Positions 22,311-30,333 of a stretch of 64,000 nucleotides of DNA are shown piece after piece. Location: the NCBI RefSeq assembly GCF_014174255.1, contig NZ_JABEQJ010000004.1:123030-187029 (forward strand), written 5' to 3'. Source of the stretch: Gluconacetobacter sacchari. Its GTDB lineage: Bacteria; Pseudomonadota; Alphaproteobacteria; Acetobacterales; Acetobacteraceae. Positions within the stretch are counted from its first letter, which is position 1. The number at the start of each line of letters is the position of its first letter. The position numbers were made by a program, and so were the translations under genes. The notes below the pieces were generated by a model. That model ran no database searches. It saw nothing but the letters and a program-made list of their open reading frames with translations, and was not told the origin of the DNA.

Positions 22311-23618
22311 TCAGCGCCTCTGGAATTCAGGGGATGAAAACAGCAGGGCCAGCGCATCCTGCCGCGACCCCGCCTGGCGCATCGCCAGGATGGTCGGATG
22401 GCGCAGGGCCGGCCCCAGCGCGGCATGGGCGATCTCCAGCGGATCGCCCGAGCGGACATGCGCGGCCATCCGCCACGCCCAGTCGGTCCGCGCCAGCAGG
22501 TCGGCCGGCGCCGACCAGTCCGCCGCGCGGTCGCTCCATCCGTTCGGTAGCGGCGCCGTCCACAGCGGCTGGCCCAGCGCGGCAAAGGCCCCATGCAGCG
22601 TATGCGCGGGAGAACGCGGGTCATCCGGCTGGCTCGGCACGCCCCCCAGCGACAGGGCACGCATCACGGCGGTGGCATAATCCATGGGCGAGCGGAACTT
22701 GCCGCCGGGGCGTCCGGCATCGGGCAGATCGACCAACGCCAGCGAGGCCGCCCCCAGATCGCCCCCGCTGGCCTGCAGGACGGCGACGATCCGGGCGACG
22801 TCGCGCGGCGCCGGCGTGTCGGAGATAAAATGCCCGACCAGTTGCGTGGCGATATGGCGATAGGTCGCAGGATGCGTGCCCAGGAACCGCAACGCCTGCA
22901 CGCCCCCGTCCTCGCCCTCGGGGAACACCTGCCCCATCACGGTCTTCGTGCCGGGCTCGTGCGCCCTGTCACGAAAGGCGAAGCCCGGCCTGTCGGCGCG
23001 CATGTCGATGCCCCAGCCGGTCAGCACGGCGGCAAACGCCGTCACGTCGGCCTGACTGTAGCCCGCGGCGGGCGACACCGTATGCAGTTCCAGGCACTCG
23101 CGGGCCAGGTTCTCGTTCAGGCCCTTGTGGCTTTTCCGGCCGACAGGACTGTCCGGCCCGATGGACGAGCTATTGTCCAGATACATCAGCATGGCCGGAT
23201 GGCGCATGACGGCCAGCAGCATGTCGACGAAACGCCCGGTCACGTTCGGCCGGATCGCCTCGCGCATATAGGCCCCCACCACGCTGCGCGTGCCGCCCTG
23301 TCGCACGCTGACGGTGAAATGGTTGAACCAGAACCACGCCAGCCGTTCGCGAAACGGCTGTTCCGTCAGCAGCAGGGTATCCATTTGGGTCGCGATCTCG
23401 GCCTGTAGGATCGGCTTGACCAGCGGGTCGCCCTGCATCTTCTGCTGGCGTTGCGCGCGCAGGGCGATCAGCCCGTCGGCCGTGTCGCCCACGCCGACGA
23501 AGCGCGCGGCATCCGGTGCATGCACCTGTCCGGCCAGCCAGTCGCGCGACGCCTCGCGCGGCAGGTCGCCGCCGCGTTCTCCCCACCCGAACCTGTTGAT
23601 GACACCGGCAAGCTGCAT
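22311..23618 (-). CDS. DUF1800 domain-containing protein
   Basis: A 435-residue DUF1800 protein with the family blocks RLAWFWFNHFTVS, MLMYLDN, GLNENLARECLELHT and VTAFAAVLTGWGID. The function is unknown; DUF1800/DUF1501 pairs are widespread, and the second partner is exported by Tat. The stop codon is 3 bp upstream of the DUF1501 start on the same strand, so the two are an operon. Unlike its partner this protein has no obvious signal peptide. It begins 51 bp upstream of the preceding FUSC-like gene's stop. Confidence 0.9.
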   Translation of the reverse strand: MQLAGVINRFGWGERGGDLPREASRDWLAGQVHAPDAARFVGVGDTADGLIALRAQRQQKMQGDPLVKPILQAEIATQMDTLLLTEQPFRERLAWFWFNHFTVSVRQGGTRSVVGAYMREAIRPNVTGRFVDMLLAVMRHPAMLMYLDNSSSIGPDSPVGRKSHKGLNENLARECLELHTVSPAAGYSQADVTAFAAVLTGWGIDMRADRPGFAFRDRAHEPGTKTVMGQVFPEGEDGGVQALRFLGTHPATYRHIATQLVGHFISDTPAPRDVARIVAVLQASGGDLGAASLALVDLPDAGRPGGKFRSPMDYATAVMRALSLGGVPSQPDDPRSPAHTLHGAFAALGQPLWTAPLPNGWSDRAADWSAPADLLARTDWAWRMAAHVRSGDPLEIAHAALGPALRHPTILAMRQAGSRQDALALLFSSPEFQRR

Positions 23619-23669
23619 GGCGTTCTCCCGACACGGCAGGCCGGCACCACCCGCCCGCGTGCGATTTCC

Positions 23670-24743
23670 CTACAGCATCGCGCCTCCATGTGGCGGAATT
23701 CCGGACACCGGATCTCGTTTTGTTTCATAAATCCTTATCAATCCGGCCACGATGCCGTTTACCGATACCAGCACGATCGCACCTGCCAGCGTAAAGACCA
23801 GGCGATCGATCAGCACGGCCCCATCGACGACCTTTCCCCCGCCGACCAGGATCATGATCAGCGGCGTCGCGACCATGCTGTAGAGCATGTAGTTTCGCGC
23901 CCGGGCCATCATGCTCGCAACCCCGAGCCCGGACAGGAACAGGATGAATTCGCCCCGCGACGGCGCATGGAACAGGAACAGGCACGACAGCAGCACGCCC
24001 AGCATGGCCCCGAGCGCGCGCTGCGACGCCCGGACCGGCACTCGCTCCAACTGGCGCCTGCACAGCAGCGCGGCGGTCAGGCCCGCCCACAGGCCATGCC
24101 GGTCCGGCCAGAGCGCATCCATCGACAGGGTCAGCGCCATCACGATGGCGATCCGGAGCGCGAACTGGCAGCCCGACAGGCGGCGCAGCGACCGCCCCCA
24201 TCGCCTCACCCGCGCCGCCAGGCCAACGCGCGGCGACGGCGGCGCGGCGGAGGAGGACGTACCCCGCGACAGCACCGGGACCAGGATGGCCGCCGCGACC
24301 CCGCCGGCCATCACCAGCCCGACCATGGCGCGCGGATGGTGCGCGTGCCGCGCCATCTCGGTCAGGATCACGGCGAACACGATGAACCGCCCGGTCACGA
24401 TCGCGGCCATCCGGCCGAAATTCCCGCACAGGGCGGCCAGCGTCATGATCCCCCACAGCGCCATGTCGGCCGCGCCGCCGCCAAGGGGCGCGATGCCGAC
24501 GCCGGCCAGGCACGCCAGCAGCAGCGACAGCACGATCAGCGCGCTCTCCTCCATCTGCGCCCGGGCCGTGTCGTAGCGCGTGACGTTGCTGGCGAGCATC
24601 GCCCCCACGGCGATCGCCGCCCCCGCGCGCGCCTGCCCCGCCATCAGGCCGAGCCCGATGGGCAGCACGATCAGGGCGGCGGGCACCACGGCCGCCAGCC
24701 ACCCCACTCCGGCCTGCCTCTCCAGGCGCAGCACGTCGGCCAT
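23670..24743 (-). CDS. FUSC-like integral membrane protein
   Basis: About 357 residues with two blocks of five or six hydrophobic helices (roughly 10-150 and 205-335) joined by a basic loop, the pattern of the FUSC/DUF2955 group of small exporters. The repeat-like segment WAGLTAALLCRRQLERVPVRASQRALGAMLGV matches the FUSC signature region. ATG 24743 has GAGG 6 bp upstream and is preferred over longer frames that run into the divergent MarR gene. Control by that MarR protein through the palindrome at 24801-24820 is a reasonable inference. A substrate such as an organic or aromatic acid is plausible but unproven. Confidence 0.75.
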   Translation of the reverse strand: MADVLRLERQAGVGWLAAVVPAALIVLPIGLGLMAGQARAGAAIAVGAMLASNVTRYDTARAQMEESALIVLSLLLACLAGVGIAPLGGGAADMALWGIMTLAALCGNFGRMAAIVTGRFIVFAVILTEMARHAHHPRAMVGLVMAGGVAAAILVPVLSRGTSSSAAPPSPRVGLAARVRRWGRSLRRLSGCQFALRIAIVMALTLSMDALWPDRHGLWAGLTAALLCRRQLERVPVRASQRALGAMLGVLLSCLFLFHAPSRGEFILFLSGLGVASMMARARNYMLYSMVATPLIMILVGGGKVVDGAVLIDRLVFTLAGAIVLVSVNGIVAGLIRIYETKRDPVSGIPPHGGAML

Positions 24744-24800
24744 ATGGCGCCTCAAACCCACGTGACCGGACTCCTTCCCGTCATAGGCACACGCCAATCC

Positions 24801-24820
24801 ATACGCTATGCGTAGCATAT
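24801..24820. promoter_or_regulatory. MarR-type operator between FUSC-like and marR genes
   Basis: An imperfect inverted repeat, ATACGCTA-TGCG-TAGCATAT, with 8-bp arms differing at one position. It sits in the 108-bp gap between the divergent genes. MarR dimers typically bind such 16-20 bp palindromes in the promoter they share with a neighbour. Confidence 0.6.
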
Positions 24821-24851
24821 GACCGCGCAAAAGATACGCAGTACGTCCTGA

Positions 24852-25307
24852 ATGACAGAGATACACACACGCGACATCGCCCGGCTGATGAGCGGCATCC
24901 TCTGGCTCGGCCGCCGCCTGCGCCGCGAGCGGCGCGACGCGTCCATTCCCCTTACGATGATCGGCATCATGGGCACGCTCTACCGGCTCGGCCCGATGCC
25001 GGCCGCGACGCTGGCGGCGCACGAACTCCTGCAACCCCAGTCCCTGACCCGCACCATCGCCGCGCTGGAGCGGCGCCGCTACATCGCACGCCAGCCCAAT
25101 CCCGCCGACCGGCGGGAAATCATCCTGTCGCTGACCTCGCCCGGATTGCAGGCCCTGTCCGCCGACATGGAAAGGCGACGGGAATGGCTGCTCGACGCCA
25201 TGGCCCACGCCCTGACGGCGGAAGAACGCGCCAGACTACTGGCGTGCGAGGACATTTTCGCGAAACTCGCCTGGTACAACATGGATGTTCCCGTCCAGCG
25301 CGGTTGA
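24852..25307 (+). CDS. MarR family transcriptional regulator
   Basis: A 151-residue winged-helix regulator. The recognition-helix region is ELLQPQSLTRTIAALERRRYIARQPNPADRR (about 57-87), with the wing Asp-Arg-Arg motif typical of MarR. It is divergent from a FUSC-like exporter, the common MarR-exporter arrangement in which an aromatic or phenolic ligand relieves repression. The start lacks a clear ribosome site, so leaderless or weak initiation is possible. It converges with the small-protein gene ending at 25330. Confidence 0.9.
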   Translation: MTEIHTRDIARLMSGILWLGRRLRRERRDASIPLTMIGIMGTLYRLGPMPAATLAAHELLQPQSLTRTIAALERRRYIARQPNPADRREIILSLTSPGLQALSADMERRREWLLDAMAHALTAEERARLLACEDIFAKLAWYNMDVPVQRG

Positions 25308-25329
25308 CGGAAATGCGTCCCGGCAGGCC

Positions 25330-25503
25330 TCAGCGCGTCGCGCGCAGCAGACACCGGCAGATGACCCCGCACGGGACGCCCAGCCCGACGATACCGCATA
25401 TGTCGCCGACCGGCCCATCGAGCAGCAGCGCCAGGACAAGCCCCAGGCCGGTCACGAGCGCAAGCACCAGCGGCACGTACCAGACGGCGCGGGAAAAGCG
25501 CAT
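25330..25503 (-). CDS. Small membrane protein coupled to the PepSY gene
   Basis: A 57-residue protein beginning MRFSRAVWYVPLVLALVTGL, with two hydrophobic segments (about 8-29 and 33-50) and a basic C terminus (RCLLRATR). Its ATG overlaps the PepSY stop codon (TGATG), so it is translationally coupled and probably real. Small proteins of this shape often follow PepSY/PiuB-type genes in iron-uptake loci. The function is unknown, and it may assist the PepSY protein in the membrane (inference). Confidence 0.7.
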   Translation of the reverse strand: MRFSRAVWYVPLVLALVTGLGLVLALLLDGPVGDICGIVGLGVPCGVICRCLLRATR

Positions 25504-26648
25504 CACGCGGCCTCCTCTTCCAACAGGCCATGCGCGCCGGCATCGGGCAGGCGGGCCGGATGGCGGGGCCGCGACAGCAGCAGATACAGGCCCGACCCCA
25601 GGACGACCATGGTCGCCAGGTCGAGCACACCCCACAGGCATTTCAGCCCCAATCCACCATAATCGCCGAAATGCAGGGGCCGGCAGATTTCCAGAAAGCG
25701 CAGATACCACGGCATCTTTCCAACAAACATGATCCGCCCGCTGGTCGCATCGACCAGAACCGGCGTCATGAAGCGGGACAGAAGCTTGGAGCGCCCCTGC
25801 GTCCAGACCACGTAATGGTCCGGACTGCCGTTGCGATGGGACGGAAAGGTGACGAACCGCGTCGTCATGCCCGGCACCGCCTCCTCGGCGGCGCGCATCG
25901 CGGCGGAAAGCGGCGTGGCGGGGATGACGGGCGCGTCATGGGCGAACGGCCTGAGAACCGGCGCGACGTCACGGATCTGCCACAGGCCGAACAGGGGCGT
26001 GGCCAGCGTGTTCATGAATCCGGTCAGCGCGACGATCAGTACCCAGCAGGCCGTGACGATTCCAAGAAAATTATGCAGGTCGAGCCAGCGCAGGCGCCCC
26101 GACCGCCGCCAGCGGATGTCGCCGAAACGCAATCGCCGCATGAAGGGCGCGTAAAGCGCGACGCCCGATACGATCGCGGCGACGAAGACCAGCCCCATCA
26201 CCCCCAGGAACAGTTCCCCGGGCAAGCCGGCGAACAGCCGCACATGCAATTGCAGGATCGTATCCATCACGGCATCGCCGGCCGGCGCGCCATCGCGGAG
26301 CAGGGCGCCGGTCCGGGCATCGAATGCCAGTTCATGCATCCTGTCGAAATCATCGTCGGCATGCGGCGACAGATGCAGCACGACCCGGGCGCTGTCGGCA
26401 TCGAACACGGCCAGCCGCACCCGCTGTCCGGGCCACGCATGGTACGCCTGGCGCACCGTCTCGTCCACATGGGCCGCCATCGCCCGCGCGGCGACCGGCG
26501 CGGCGGGCGGCGGATCGAGAAGATCGTCGATTTCCGCTGAAAAGATCAACGGCAGGCCCGTCAGGCACAGCACAAGCAGGAACAGGGTGCAGACGACGCT
26601 GCTCCATTTATGGAGCCATCGCCAGCGTCTCAGGGCCCGGCTGGTCAT
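25503..26648 (-). CDS. PepSY-associated TM helix (PiuB-type) protein
   Basis: A 381-residue inner-membrane protein with four main transmembrane helices (about 15-38, 145-168, 190-215 and 335-360) and periplasmic PepSY-like regions. The family pattern appears in WLHKWSSVVCTLFLLVLCLTGLPLIF, the LDLHNFLGI segment before the third helix, and ICRPLHFGDYGG. Members occur next to siderophore receptors and some reduce ferric siderophores at the inner membrane. Here the gene faces a siderophore receptor across a shared 123-bp promoter region with a Fur-like palindrome, and is followed by a coupled 57-residue membrane protein. Confidence 0.88.
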   Translation of the reverse strand: MTSRALRRWRWLHKWSSVVCTLFLLVLCLTGLPLIFSAEIDDLLDPPPAAPVAARAMAAHVDETVRQAYHAWPGQRVRLAVFDADSARVVLHLSPHADDDFDRMHELAFDARTGALLRDGAPAGDAVMDTILQLHVRLFAGLPGELFLGVMGLVFVAAIVSGVALYAPFMRRLRFGDIRWRRSGRLRWLDLHNFLGIVTACWVLIVALTGFMNTLATPLFGLWQIRDVAPVLRPFAHDAPVIPATPLSAAMRAAEEAVPGMTTRFVTFPSHRNGSPDHYVVWTQGRSKLLSRFMTPVLVDATSGRIMFVGKMPWYLRFLEICRPLHFGDYGGLGLKCLWGVLDLATMVVLGSGLYLLLSRPRHPARLPDAGAHGLLEEEAA

Positions 26649-26688
26649 GCAGGACGTCTCTCCAATCGATGCGACAGGAGAAATTAAT

Positions 26689-26707
26689 ATTGCGAATCAC
26701 TTGCAAT
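26689..26707. promoter_or_regulatory. Fur-like palindrome in the divergent iron promoter
   Basis: ATTGCGAATCACTTGCAAT is a 19-bp imperfect palindrome (14 of 19 positions self-complementary counted across the site). It has the ATTGC...GCAAT ends seen in alphaproteobacterial Fur sites. It lies 41 bp from the PepSY start and 65 bp from the receptor start, so one site could control both genes by iron. Confidence 0.6.
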
Positions 26708-26771
26708 GTCAATAAGAGCAGAGCCCGCCATCCATGCGCGACCGTTCCCGGCGCAACGAGAGAAAACCCCC

Positions 26772-28946
26772 ATGCCATCCCGGTTTTTCCCATCCTTCCG
26801 TCACCTCGCCCTGGCGGGCGGCATGGCCTGCCTGGCCTCCGCCGCCGGCGCCGCCACCGGACAGCACCCGGACGCCGCATCCCCCCCGAAGCACCGCAAG
26901 CCCACCCCCGCCACGCCCGTCGGCGAGGAAATCGACGTGACCGGCCGCCGGCAGACCGTGGCCCGCGTCGCCAGCGCGGGCACGAAGACCGATACCCCCC
27001 TGATCGAAACGACGCAGAGCGTCTCGGTCGTCACCCGCGCCTCCATGGACGAGCGGATGGTCCAGACGATCAACGAGACGCTTCGCTACACCCCGGGCGT
27101 CAATGCCGACACGTACGGCCAGGATTCCCGTTTCGACTGGTTGCGCATCCGTGGGTTCGACGCGACCACCTACGGCATGTATCTCGACGGAATGCGCTTC
27201 ACCCCGGGCACCACGGGCCCGGTCCAGGAGCAATATGGCCTGGAACGGGTCGAGGTCCTGAACGGCCCCGCCTCGGTCCTGTACGGCCAGGCGGCACCGG
27301 GCGGCCTGGTGAACATGGTCAGCAAGATGCCGTCCGCGACGCCGCGCCACGAAATACAGTTCATGGCGGGGTCCTACGGCCGCTACCAGGGACAGTTCGA
27401 CCTGACCGGCCCGGTTCCCGGGACGGGCGGCGCCGTGGACGGGCGACTGGTCGCCCTTGTCAGGGATTCCGATACCCAGGTCCGGCTGGTGAAGGATAAC
27501 CGCATCTATGTCGCGCCATCCTTCACCTGGCACGCGTCGGCGGCGGACGACCTGACCTTTCTTTCCTCGTACCAGCATGATCACACCTCCGGCCTGCAAT
27601 TCCTCCCGGCGCTTGGGACCGCGCTCCCCAACCCGCACGGCACGATACCGACCGATCTGTTCGCCGGATCGCCCGACCTGAACAAATGGGATCGCAACCA
27701 GTATTCCGTCGGGATCCTCTACGAGCACCGTTTCGGAAGAAACTGGAAATTCCAGCAGAATTTCAGGTTCCTGCACGAAGCGCTGAACTGGGGCCAGGTT
27801 TACGGCACCGGCCTCTCGGCCGACGACATCCACCTCAATCGCCTGGCCTACGCGCAGATCGCGTCGGGGGCCATCTACACGGCGGACAGCCGGCTCGTCG
27901 GCCATATCGACCGCGGCCCGGTCGCGCAGACGCTCCTGCTGGGATTCGATTACCTGCGCAGCGATTTCACCAATCATGCCGGCTACGCGCTCGGAACGCC
28001 GCTGGACCTGTTCCACCCGGTCTACACGCCGCAGGCGAAAATCCCGATGTTCCAGGACATCACGCAGACGATGGAGCAGAAAGGGATCTACTGGCAGGAC
28101 CAGATGAAGCTGTTCCGCCGCGTGATCGTCACACTGGGCGGCCGGTACGACTGGACCGATACCCGGACCCATTCGATCATCCGCTCCAGCGTCACGGATA
28201 CGGGCCAGAATAACGGCGTGTTCACCTATCGCGGCGGGCTGGGATATCTCTTTCCCTTCGGCCTGATGACCTACGCGTCGTATGCGCGCTCGTTCCAGCC
28301 GACATCGGGCACCAATTTCTACGGCCGGCCCTACAAGCCCACATTCGGCAAGCAGGTCGAACTCGGCGCGAAATACCAGCCCGAAGGCTTTCGCAGTTTC
28401 ATGAGCGCCTCGCTGTTCGACCTGAAGCAGACCAATGTCAGCCAGACCGACCCCACCAATCCGCTGAATACGATCCAGACGGGCGCGATCAGGGTTCGCG
28501 GCTTCGAAAGTTCCGCCAATGTCAGCCTGGGCGACGGGCTCGATATCGTGTTCGCCTATACCTATCTCGATCCGGTCATCACGCGCTCCACGACCGGGCA
28601 GACGGGCAAGCGCCCGACGCTGATTCCACGCAACACGCTGTCCCTGTGGTCCGACTACCAGGTTCCGCCCCACGCCATCCGCTCCCTCCAAGGGCTCGGC
28701 GTCGGCATGGGGCTGCGCTATATCGGGAATATCGAAGCCGATAACAGCGACAGCTTCGCCACCCCAGCCGTCACGCTGTTCGACGCGGCGGTCCACTATG
28801 ATTTCGGCAAGGGCGAGAGATGGCGGCTGGGCGTGAACATCAACAACCTGTTCGATAAACGCTACGTCGCAAGCTGCACGGGCCTGACGAGCTGCTATTA
28901 CGGCCAGAGGCGTCAGGTCCTCGGCACGGTCCGGACGGTCTTCTGA
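26772..28946 (+). CDS. TonB-dependent siderophore receptor
   Basis: A 724-residue outer-membrane receptor of the ferric-siderophore class. A signal peptide (HLALAGGMACLASAAGA) is followed by the plug: VTGRRQTVARVASAGTKTDT, ETTQSVSVVTRASMDERMVQTINETLRYTPGV and RIRGFDATTYGMYLDGMR. The VLNGPASVLYGQAAPGGLVNMVSK block is the siderophore-receptor signature. The barrel ends NINNLFDKRYVASC...VRTVF with terminal Phe. ATG 26772 is chosen because an upstream in-frame ATG (26706) would place a polar stretch before the signal peptide. The neighbourhood (PepSY gene, Fur-like site) supports iron uptake; hydroxamate or mixed-type ligand cannot be told apart. Confidence 0.95.
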   Translation: MPSRFFPSFRHLALAGGMACLASAAGAATGQHPDAASPPKHRKPTPATPVGEEIDVTGRRQTVARVASAGTKTDTPLIETTQSVSVVTRASMDERMVQTINETLRYTPGVNADTYGQDSRFDWLRIRGFDATTYGMYLDGMRFTPGTTGPVQEQYGLERVEVLNGPASVLYGQAAPGGLVNMVSKMPSATPRHEIQFMAGSYGRYQGQFDLTGPVPGTGGAVDGRLVALVRDSDTQVRLVKDNRIYVAPSFTWHASAADDLTFLSSYQHDHTSGLQFLPALGTALPNPHGTIPTDLFAGSPDLNKWDRNQYSVGILYEHRFGRNWKFQQNFRFLHEALNWGQVYGTGLSADDIHLNRLAYAQIASGAIYTADSRLVGHIDRGPVAQTLLLGFDYLRSDFTNHAGYALGTPLDLFHPVYTPQAKIPMFQDITQTMEQKGIYWQDQMKLFRRVIVTLGGRYDWTDTRTHSIIRSSVTDTGQNNGVFTYRGGLGYLFPFGLMTYASYARSFQPTSGTNFYGRPYKPTFGKQVELGAKYQPEGFRSFMSASLFDLKQTNVSQTDPTNPLNTIQTGAIRVRGFESSANVSLGDGLDIVFAYTYLDPVITRSTTGQTGKRPTLIPRNTLSLWSDYQVPPHAIRSLQGLGVGMGLRYIGNIEADNSDSFATPAVTLFDAAVHYDFGKGERWRLGVNINNLFDKRYVASCTGLTSCYYGQRRQVLGTVRTVF

Positions 28947-29060
28947 TGCACGGCGTCCTCCCAACGAAAGCGTGATCGGCCATCACGCCAACGGCACGAG
29001 ATCGCCGCGCTGTTCCCTGCCAGAGAGGCACAGACCACCATACAGGGCCACAAGACCATC

Positions 29061-30281
29061 ATGACGTCGTCCAGCACCACACCGCCCCATCGCCCCGGCA
29101 GCACCAGGCGCCGCCTCCTCACCGCCGGGCTCGGCGCGTCGGTGGCGCTTCTGGGGCGCGGGGCCCGCGCCGACGCGCCCGGCGGAACGGGCACGGTCGC
29201 GCCGGCCAGCGTCGTCACCCAGCCGCCGCGCCAATGGGGTCCGGGCGCGCCGCCGGGCTACCTGCCCGACCCGGACGTCATCGCGCTCGATCCCTCCTTC
29301 CGCGACCTGACCTATTTCGCCGCCCCCATCCGCCGGGTTTCGACCGGCCATGGCTGGCTCGAAGGGCCGGCCTGGAGCACGGAAGGGCGCTTCCTCGTCC
29401 TCAGCGACGTCATCCGCTCCCAGGCCCTGCGCTATATCTGGGAGACGGGCGAGATCACGCGGTTCCGGCCCGACAGCTACGCGGCCAACGGCAATTGCTT
29501 CGATTTCGACGGCCGGCTGATCGTGTGCGAGGATTTCCTCCGCCGCGTCGTGCGCTGGGAGCATGACGGCACCGTCACGGTGCTCGCCGACCGCTTCATG
29601 GGGCAGGGCCTGAATTCGCCCAACGACGTGGTGCCGCATCCGGACGGCAGCATCTGGTTCTCCGACCCCGGCTATGGCGACAACATCACCGAAGGCCATG
29701 CCGACGCGCCGGGCGGCCCCGCCAACCCGAAGGGTCTGATCCGCTGGAACATCGGCAGCGAACTGACCGGGCAGATCGGCGGCACCCGCCGCCAGCCCGA
29801 CCATCTGTTCCGCGTCGCCCCCGGCGGCGGCATCGAGGCGGTCCTGAGCGAATCCGACCTGCGCGACCCGAACGGCCTGTGTTTCGCGCCGGACTACAAG
29901 CGGCTCTATGTCGTCTCCACGCCCAGGGCGCCCGGCCAGGCCGTGGGCGGCGACCAGGCCATCCATGTCTATGACGTGCGGGGCACGGGGCTCGCCAACG
30001 GCCGTGTCTTCGCCGACATGCGGCTGGAGGGCCAGCAGCTCAATCCGGACGGCATCAGGGTCGACATCTACGGCAATCTCTGGTGCGGCGCCTCCGGCGC
30101 GCTCGGCCTGTGCGGGGTGTTCGTGTTCAATCCGGCGGGCAGGCTGATCGGGCGGCTGCGCCTGCCGCAGGGCTGCTCCAACCTGACGTTCGGCGGCCCG
30201 AAGCGCGACCACCTGTTCATGTGCTGCGCCCAGTCGCTCTATGTCCTGCAAGTGGAAACCCAGGGGTTCGCACCGTCCTGA
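29061..30281 (+). CDS. Tat-exported SMP-30/gluconolactonase family protein
   Basis: A 406-residue protein with a twin-arginine-type signal (STRRRLLTAGLGASVALLG) and an SMP-30/gluconolactonase six-bladed propeller. Markers are GWLEGPAWSTEGRFLVLSD with a metal-ligand Glu, NSPNDVVPHPDGSIWFSDPGYG, DPNGLCFAPDYKRLYV and NPDGIRVDIYGNLWCG with metal-ligand Asp. Periplasmic gluconolactonase would hydrolyse the lactones made by sugar dehydrogenases, a central theme in acetic acid bacteria. The exact substrate is inferred. It lies 115 bp downstream of the siderophore receptor and 53 bp before an MFS gene, so it may share its transcript with the latter. Confidence 0.88.
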   Translation: MTSSSTTPPHRPGSTRRRLLTAGLGASVALLGRGARADAPGGTGTVAPASVVTQPPRQWGPGAPPGYLPDPDVIALDPSFRDLTYFAAPIRRVSTGHGWLEGPAWSTEGRFLVLSDVIRSQALRYIWETGEITRFRPDSYAANGNCFDFDGRLIVCEDFLRRVVRWEHDGTVTVLADRFMGQGLNSPNDVVPHPDGSIWFSDPGYGDNITEGHADAPGGPANPKGLIRWNIGSELTGQIGGTRRQPDHLFRVAPGGGIEAVLSESDLRDPNGLCFAPDYKRLYVVSTPRAPGQAVGGDQAIHVYDVRGTGLANGRVFADMRLEGQQLNPDGIRVDIYGNLWCGASGALGLCGVFVFNPAGRLIGRLRLPQGCSNLTFGGPKRDHLFMCCAQSLYVLQVETQGFAPS

Positions 30282-30333
30282 ATCCGGCGCGCGCCGGATT
30301 CGATCGCGTCTATGCAATCTTCTTCCAGGCGAT

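Noticed and set aside
26709..28964. A 751-codon open frame antisense to the siderophore receptor
   Set aside because: It shows no motifs, while the opposite strand has every receptor signature; it is a GC-driven shadow frame.
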